From assembly GCA_030840665.1 (NCBI GenBank), contig JAVEEB010000403.1, positions 1 through 10,152 of the forward strand: 10,152 bases of DNA, given 5' to 3'. Below the pieces are notes generated by a model. That model was not told the origin of the DNA and did no database searches. It was given only the letters and a program-made list of their open reading frames with translations. The stretch is from Frankiaceae bacterium (GTDB lineage Bacteria > Actinomycetota > Actinomycetes > JAVEEB01). Of the stretch, positions 6,051 through 10,152 are shown piece by piece; within the stretch, counting starts at the first letter, position 1; each line of letters begins with the position of its first letter. A program made the translations under genes and the position numbers.

Positions 6051-6932
6051 ATGGGTGAACTTCGCATCGGCACGGCGTCGTGGACGGACAAGACGCTGTT
6101 GCAGTCCGGCTGGTATCCCGCGGACGCGGCCACCCCGGAAAAGCGGCTGGCGTTCTACGCGAGCCAGTTCCCGGTCGTCGAGGTCGACGCGACCTACTAC
6201 AGCCCGCCGAACGAGCGAAACTCCGAGCTCTGGGCGGCGCGCACCCCGGAGGACTTCCGGTTCGACATCAAGGCGTACGGGCTGCTGACGGGTCATCCGG
6301 TGAAGGTCGCGTCGCTGTACAAGGACCTCCGCCCCGAAACGGACAAGAAGAATGTGTACGCGACGGACCTCGACCCCAAGGCGGTCGACGAGGTGTGGCA
6401 GCGATTCCTCGACGCGCTGGCGCCCCTGCACCACGCGGGCAAGCTCGGCCACCTGCTGTTCCAGTTCCCGCCGTGGTTCGTGATCTCCAAGGCCAACAAG
6501 GCGTACATCCTCGAGGTCGTCGAGAGGTGCCGGCCGGCCCGCGCTGTCGTCGAGTTCCGGCACGAGAGCTGGCTGCGGGAAGACAACGTGCGCGAGACGC
6601 TCGATTTTCTGACGTCGTACGGGATCCCGTATGTCTGCGTCGACATGCCGCAGGGCCACAAGTCCTCCGTCCCCCCGGTGCTCGCGGTGACGAGCGATCT
6701 CGCGGTGGTCCGCTTTCACGGCCACAGCGACAAGTGGACGTCGCGGGACATCTACGAGCGCTTCGGTTACCACTATTCGCAGGAGGAACTGGCCGAATGG
6801 GCGCCCAAAATTGCAGCCCTGGCTGAAGAAGCGAAGGAAACGCATGTGCTGATGAACAACTGCTACCGCGACTACGCGACGTCCAACGCGCGCCAGCTCG
6901 CACAGCAGATCGACCTGTTGCAGCACCGCTGA
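6051..6932 (+). CDS. DUF72 (YecE-like) TIM-barrel protein
   Basis: This 293-residue protein matches the DUF72/YecE family, full length. Visible hallmarks are RIGTASWTDKTL near the N-terminus (5-16), VEVDATYYSPP (43-53), FQFPPWF (137-143), VVEFRHESW (166-174), VRFHGH (220-225) and NNCYRDYATSNARQL (269-283). These lie at the ends of barrel strands, and their clustered acidic and aromatic residues suggest a conserved active site, yet no reaction is established for the family. It is probably cytosolic; no signal peptide is seen. The ATG at 6051 is preceded by GGGAGCGGG about 12 bases upstream, a loosely spaced ribosome binding site, but the family begins at this point. It is transcribed alone, divergent from the CBS gene and convergent with thpR. 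Confidence 0.93.
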   Translation: MGELRIGTASWTDKTLLQSGWYPADAATPEKRLAFYASQFPVVEVDATYYSPPNERNSELWAARTPEDFRFDIKAYGLLTGHPVKVASLYKDLRPETDKKNVYATDLDPKAVDEVWQRFLDALAPLHHAGKLGHLLFQFPPWFVISKANKAYILEVVERCRPARAVVEFRHESWLREDNVRETLDFLTSYGIPYVCVDMPQGHKSSVPPVLAVTSDLAVVRFHGHSDKWTSRDIYERFGYHYSQEELAEWAPKIAALAEEAKETHVLMNNCYRDYATSNARQLAQQIDLLQHR

Positions 6933-6949
6933 TCGAGCCCCCGGCAGAG

Positions 6950-6975
6950 GCGTCCCGTCAGAGCGTCCCGTCAGC
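6950..6975. repeat. 13-bp tandem duplication at the thpR stop codon
   Basis: GCGTCCCGTCAGA (6950-6962) is followed directly by GCGTCCCGTCAGC (6963-6975). Copy two contains the thpR stop codon (TCA on this strand at 6971-6973), and copy one contains a second, now untranslated, TCA. It sits in the 38-base convergent gap between the DUF72 gene and thpR and looks like a replication-slippage duplication. Confidence 0.75.
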
Positions 6976-7531
6976 GCCGGCGTGTGGCCGGCACCCGCGC
7001 GAGCGGCCACGATGTCTGCGGCTCGTACGTCGGGTGCACGCCCAGACGGCTGCGCATCAGGAAGAGATCGCGGGCGACCCAGGACGGTCCGTCGTACGAC
7101 GCCATCGCCGCTGCCGCCTCGACGACGGAGCCCTCGTGGCGCGGCCGGGCGACGGTCAGGTGCGGGCGGTACGGCTTCTGCTGCAGGTCCAGCCCGCTGG
7201 CCGTGACGGCATCGGTCACCGAAGCCGCGAGGGTTTGCATGGGCTTCGTGTCTCCCTGCAAACCCAGCCACAGCACGCGTTCGGCGAAGTGGCCCGACCC
7301 CGCCACGTGCAGGCGCAGCGGCGGCGCGGCCACCGCGACGGCGCTCAGGCAGCTGACGAGCGGGGCCGTGTGCTCCTCGGGAACGTCGCCGAGGAATGCC
7401 AGCGTCAGGTGGTACCGCTCGGGCCCGATGCGCTTGAGCTGCGCCCGGATCGCCGACGGCAACCGCGCCACCGCGTGGGCCACCTCCTCCCTCACCGAGG
7501 GTGGCGGCACGAGCGCGACGAAGAGCCTCAT
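6971..7531 (-). CDS. thpR: RNA 2',3'-cyclic phosphodiesterase (2H family)
   Basis: A 186-residue 2H phosphoesterase, formerly called 2'-5' RNA ligase (LigT). It opens MRLFVALVPPPSVREE and carries the two catalytic HxT motifs that define the family: HLTL at 41-44 in ERYHLTLAFLGDVP, and HLTV at 124-127 in YRPHLTVARP. The two histidines are expected to act as general acid and base in opening 2',3'-cyclic phosphates on RNA ends. Length is normal for the family. The start ATG at 7531 lies one base after the TGA of the upstream isomerase-family gene (TGACATG), so translation is almost certainly coupled and no promoter of its own is needed. The last residues (ATRRR) end inside a 13-bp tandem duplication. 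Confidence 0.95.
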   Translation of the reverse strand: MRLFVALVPPPSVREEVAHAVARLPSAIRAQLKRIGPERYHLTLAFLGDVPEEHTAPLVSCLSAVAVAAPPLRLHVAGSGHFAERVLWLGLQGDTKPMQTLAASVTDAVTASGLDLQQKPYRPHLTVARPRHEGSVVEAAAAMASYDGPSWVARDLFLMRSRLGVHPTYEPQTSWPLARVPATRRR

Positions 7532-7532
7532 G

Positions 7533-8345
7533 TCACTGCGTCGCTATCCGGACGCGGCCGCGGAACGCCCGCAGGACATCGGCGTCGCCCGTGAGTCCGA
7601 CGGCGTCGTCCGGCGCCCGCCCCCACAGCCAGAGCAGTACCGCGGAGGGCTCACCCCCGATGGCCGCGTCCGCTGGCCAGTCGCGGACCTGCTCCGCGTC
7701 GGTCGCGCGTGTCACGTCGACGGCGGCGGGATGAAGGTGGCAGCGCCACGCCGCCCCGCCGGCCCGGACGGCCACCGTCCGGTCAGCGCCATCTTCCGGG
7801 CGCAACTCGCCCCACCCGTCCTCCGATACGCCGGCCCACGAGTCGCGGAGAAAAACCGTGAGCACCTCGTCGATGCCGTCGACAGCCAGAGCCGCGTCCA
7901 CCGGGGTCCGGACGCCGACGGCCTGCTCGACGTCGACGCGGTGCACGACCGTCTCCAGGGCCATGCGCCGGTACCAGAAGCCCACCGTCGGGTCCTGCGG
8001 CCAGCGCGTGTGCGCCGCTGATGCCGGTTCGCGCCCGGCGAGCTCATCGAGCATTGCGCGCAGCGATGCCCGGAACCAGCCCAGCGACCCGCCCGCCGGT
8101 GATTGCTGCCATTCGCCCGCCGTCGGTCGGCGGCCGAGCCGGATCACTGCGGCTTGCCGCCGGTACACGTCCGACGTGTGCGCCACGACGTCCCCGACCG
8201 TCCACCCGGGACAGCTGGGGACGGCGGCCTGCAGGCCATGCGCGCCCGCCACGTCGGCGAGCCTCTCGCCGTCGGCTCGAAAGAGAGCCAGGTACCGCGC
8301 CGGCGTCAGCGGCGTCGCGAAGCTCGGGGGAGTTGTCACGGCCAC
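7533..8345 (-). CDS. Maleylpyruvate isomerase-family mycothiol-dependent enzyme (TIGR03083 type)
   Basis: This 270-residue protein has the DinB-like N-terminal domain and C-terminal domain of the mycothiol-dependent maleylpyruvate isomerase family. The diagnostic block VPSCPGWTVGDVVAHTSDVYR lies at 42-62, and ALETVVHRVDVEQAVG at 129-144. His56, Glu131 and His135 correspond to the His, Glu-x3-His zinc ligands known for the Corynebacterium isomerase. The C-terminal half (150-268) has VRAGGAAWRCHLHP and GGEPSAVLLWLWGR, typical of the MDMPI C-terminal domain. The enzyme is expected to use mycothiol in the cytosol; its substrate is not known, as most family members are not true maleylpyruvate isomerases. 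The start is either GTG 8345, with GAGGA 11 bases upstream, or GTG 8339, with AGGG five bases upstream. It heads an operon with thpR. A palindrome lies about 170 bases upstream. Confidence 0.92.
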   Translation of the reverse strand: MAVTTPPSFATPLTPARYLALFRADGERLADVAGAHGLQAAVPSCPGWTVGDVVAHTSDVYRRQAAVIRLGRRPTAGEWQQSPAGGSLGWFRASLRAMLDELAGREPASAAHTRWPQDPTVGFWYRRMALETVVHRVDVEQAVGVRTPVDAALAVDGIDEVLTVFLRDSWAGVSEDGWGELRPEDGADRTVAVRAGGAAWRCHLHPAAVDVTRATDAEQVRDWPADAAIGGEPSAVLLWLWGRAPDDAVGLTGDADVLRAFRGRVRIATQ

Positions 8346-8453
8346 CCTGTCGCCATTCCTCGGAGTCCTGCGGCCGACGGAAAGACGACCGCGCGCCGAG
8401 TCAGCTCTCCGCCGTCGCAGATCCGACCAGCCGCCTTTGATTGCATCACGCCC

Positions 8454-8468
8454 CGGCCGTTCCGGCCG
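8454..8468. other. Short GC hairpin in the leader of the isomerase-family gene
   Basis: CGGCCG-TTC-CGGCCG forms a 6-bp perfect stem with a three-base loop, about 110 bases upstream of the isomerase-family start. No T tract follows on either strand, so it is not a canonical terminator. It could be a chance GC structure or part of a longer leader fold. The rest of the 196-base gap (8346-8541) holds only the palindrome at 8515-8528. Confidence 0.4.
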
Positions 8469-8514
8469 CCCTGTTTCGAGTCGCCGAGGTAAACAGCTGG
8501 TTAATCGGTCGATC

Positions 8515-8528
8515 CCTTCGTACAAAGG
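8515..8528. promoter_or_regulatory. Second copy of the CCTTCGTACAAAGG palindrome
   Basis: This 14-mer is identical to positions 1974-1987, the core of unit 3 in the array at 1935-2010. It is a near-perfect inverted repeat (6 of 7 pairs) centred on GTAC. It lies 13 bases beyond the stop codon of the GGDEF-EAL gene and upstream of the isomerase-family gene. On the minus strand its TTGTAC is followed after 16 bases by TAACCA, so it could overlap a weak -35 element. Operator, terminator stem or dispersed repeat are all possible. Confidence 0.6.
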
Positions 8529-8541
8529 AATTTGGTACGGG

Positions 8542-10152
8542 CTAGACCTTCGGGCGAACGGCGGGTCGCAGGACGCGCGCCGTCGGCATCAGGGGGGCAC
8601 CCAGGCGCCGGCGCGACAGCATCGCCTGCGCGTCCTCGGCGGACAGCGGCCTCGCGAACCAGTAGCCCTGGCCGAGGTTGCAGCCCATGGCGTGCAGGGC
8701 GATGACCTGCTCGGGCTCCTCGATGCCTTCGGCGATCAGCGTGAGGTCGAGGGACCGCGCCATGACCGTGATCGCCTCGACGAGGGACGCCGACCGGCTG
8801 TCGCGGGCGATGTCCGCGACGAACGAGCGGTCGATCTTGAGGATGTCGATCGGCATGTGCCGCAGGTAGCCGATGGACGAGTAGCCGGTGCCGAAGTCGT
8901 CGATCGCGAGCTGCACCCCGAGGTCGTGCAGCTCCCGCAGCCGGCGCAGGTGGTCGCCGTCCTCCTGGACGAAAGTGCTCTCCGTGATTTCGAGGACGAG
9001 TTGTACGGGCGCGTTGTAGCGGCTGCGCAGACTCGCGACCTGGTCGACGATGAGCTGGTCCCCGAGTTGCTGGGGCGAGAGGTTGACGGCCATCGTCAGC
9101 GGACGCTGATATTTTTCCGTCCACGCGGCGGCGTCGGCGTACGCCTTCTCCAGCACCCACTCGCCGATGCCACCGATCAGGCCGGTCTCTTCGGCGATGC
9201 CGACGAAGCGCAACGGCTCGAGTCGCCCGTGGCCAGGGTGGTCCCACCGGAGCAGGGCCTCGAACCCTTCGACCATGCCGGTGTTGAGGTTGATGACGGG
9301 CTGGTACGTCAGCGCGAGTTCGGAGCGGTCGAGCACCTTGCGCAGGTCGCCTTCGAGGGCGAGCCGTTCGCGGCTCTCCTGCCACAGCGTCGACGTGAAC
9401 ACGTGATAGCGACCGCGGCCCGTCTCCTTGGCGCGGTACATGGCGAGGTCGCTGTGGCGCAGCAGCGTGCTCGCCTCGACCTCGTCGGCCCGGATCGCGA
9501 TCCCGATGCTGGCGCCGATCGACACGTCGATGCCGCCGATGCGCAGCGGCTCGCGGAGGGCGGCCAGGATCCGGTCCGCGACCTCGACGGCACCCGAGTC
9601 CGTCCTCATCTCCTGCAGGAGGACGGCGAACTCGTCGCCGCCGAGACGGCCGACGGTGTCGCCGGGCCGCACGCAGATGCGCAGCCGGTTCGCGACCGCG
9701 ATGAGCAGCTGGTCGCCGGCGTCGTGGCCGAGGGAGTCGTTCACGCCTTTGAAGCCGTCGAGGTCGATGAACAGGACCGCCATCGGCCGCGGCGACCGAA
9801 GGCACAGCGCGACGCCGAGCTGCACGCGGTCCGCGAACAGGGCGCGGTTCGGCAGGCCGGTGAGCGGGTCGTGCCGCGCCAGGTGCGCCATCTCCCCGAC
9901 GAGGCGGGCACGGGACAGCGACTCCATCGCGATCGCACCGAGCATGTCGAGGGTGCGTTGCGCGCGGTGCGGTGCGTGCGGCTGCTGCGGCGCGACGAGC
10001 CAGGTCGCGCCTTCCCCGAGGTCCGGCAGGAGCACGCCGATCTCCCGCGCGGCCGGGGGCGCCGTGCGCAGCGCCGCTCCGGGTGCATGCAGCATCGTGC
10101 GCGTGTGTTCGAGGAGGATCCCCAGGATCTCGTGCGACGTGCTCGCCTGGTG
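8542..10152 (-). CDS. GGDEF-EAL cyclic-di-GMP signalling protein with GAF-like sensor, 5' end cut by the window
   Basis: Reading continues in frame from the Met codon at 10095 to the window edge (EILGILLEHTRT), so the true start lies outside. Numbering from that Met, residues up to about 66 look like the end of a GAF sensor domain. The GGDEF domain (about 74-235) begins HDPLTGLPNR and has an intact GGDEF at 152-156, with an RxxD inhibitory site (RPGD, 143-146) exactly five residues before it. The EAL domain (about 258-495) has EALLRW (279), NLSPQQL (338), LEITES (368), DDFGTGYSS (399), LKIDRSFV (419), AEGIE (455) and QGYWFARPL (476); all metal and catalytic positions appear present. The protein could both make and degrade cyclic-di-GMP; which activity dominates cannot be read from sequence. 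No membrane helix is visible in this part. The TAG stop is 13 bases from the palindrome at 8515-8528. Confidence 0.95.
   Translation of the reverse strand, partial: HQASTSHEILGILLEHTRTMLHAPGAALRTAPPAAREIGVLLPDLGEGATWLVAPQQPHAPHRAQRTLDMLGAIAMESLSRARLVGEMAHLARHDPLTGLPNRALFADRVQLGVALCLRSPRPMAVLFIDLDGFKGVNDSLGHDAGDQLLIAVANRLRICVRPGDTVGRLGGDEFAVLLQEMRTDSGAVEVADRILAALREPLRIGGIDVSIGASIGIAIRADEVEASTLLRHSDLAMYRAKETGRGRYHVFTSTLWQESRERLALEGDLRKVLDRSELALTYQPVINLNTGMVEGFEALLRWDHPGHGRLEPLRFVGIAEETGLIGGIGEWVLEKAYADAAAWTEKYQRPLTMAVNLSPQQLGDQLIVDQVASLRSRYNAPVQLVLEITESTFVQEDGDHLRRLRELHDLGVQLAIDDFGTGYSSIGYLRHMPIDILKIDRSFVADIARDSRSASLVEAITVMARSLDLTLIAEGIEEPEQVIALHAMGCNLGQGYWFARPLSAEDAQAMLSRRRLGAPLMPTARVLRPAVRPKV

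Noticed and set aside
8346..8541. Cyclic-di-GMP riboswitch in the leader of the isomerase-family gene
   Set aside because: The location beside a GGDEF-EAL gene was suggestive, but I could not find the conserved GEMM core segments on either strand.
8501..9805. A 434-codon minus-strand frame over the GGDEF-EAL gene
   Set aside because: It is out of frame with the intact GGDEF and EAL motifs and is Arg/Pro-rich shadow sequence.

Overview
This window is high-GC DNA from an actinobacterium. Three things support that: a SepH/DUF3071 cell-division protein, an enzyme of the mycothiol-dependent maleylpyruvate isomerase family, and a sigma-70 factor of the HrdB/SigA/SigB type. GTG starts are frequent and third codon positions are strongly GC-biased. 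I cannot fix the genus. The content is chromosomal housekeeping; I see no transposase, integrase, phage gene, CRISPR array, tRNA or rRNA.

Layout. Positions 1-1582 (minus strand) hold the 5' part of an NAD(P)H-dependent FMN reductase-like gene. Upstream of it lies a 426-residue unrecognised protein, rich in Ala, Pro and acidic residues, with three copies of a Trp-Arg / Phe-Asp-Ala-Asp repeat. A small single-pass membrane protein is read divergently (1722-1937, plus). From its stop codon onward comes an array of short repeats built on GACCTTCGTACA, abutting a strong Rho-independent terminator that serves the sigma factor gene (2065-3333, minus). Next, on the minus strand, sepH (3842-4579) overlaps a two-TM membrane protein gene (3510-3845) by a GTGA junction. 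Divergent from sepH is a stand-alone ABC ATPase (4700-5500, plus). It converges on a tandem-CBS protein (5542-5937, minus). A DUF72 protein (6051-6932, plus) is divergent from the CBS gene. It converges on a two-gene minus-strand operon: a mycothiol-type DinB-fold enzyme (7533-8345) followed one base later by thpR (6971-7531). The right end is a GGDEF-EAL cyclic-di-GMP protein (8542 to beyond 10152, minus) whose N-terminal sensory part runs off the window.

How the genes relate. Most are unrelated neighbours. The two clear translational couplings are sepH with its membrane-protein partner and the isomerase-family gene with thpR. The most unusual non-coding signal is a 14-bp near-palindrome, CCTTCGTACAAAGG. 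It occurs identically in two intergenic gaps 6.5 kb apart, once inside the array after the small membrane protein gene and once between the GGDEF-EAL and isomerase-family genes. The most unusual coding feature is the repeat protein at 302-1582. No complete new multi-gene system is evident.
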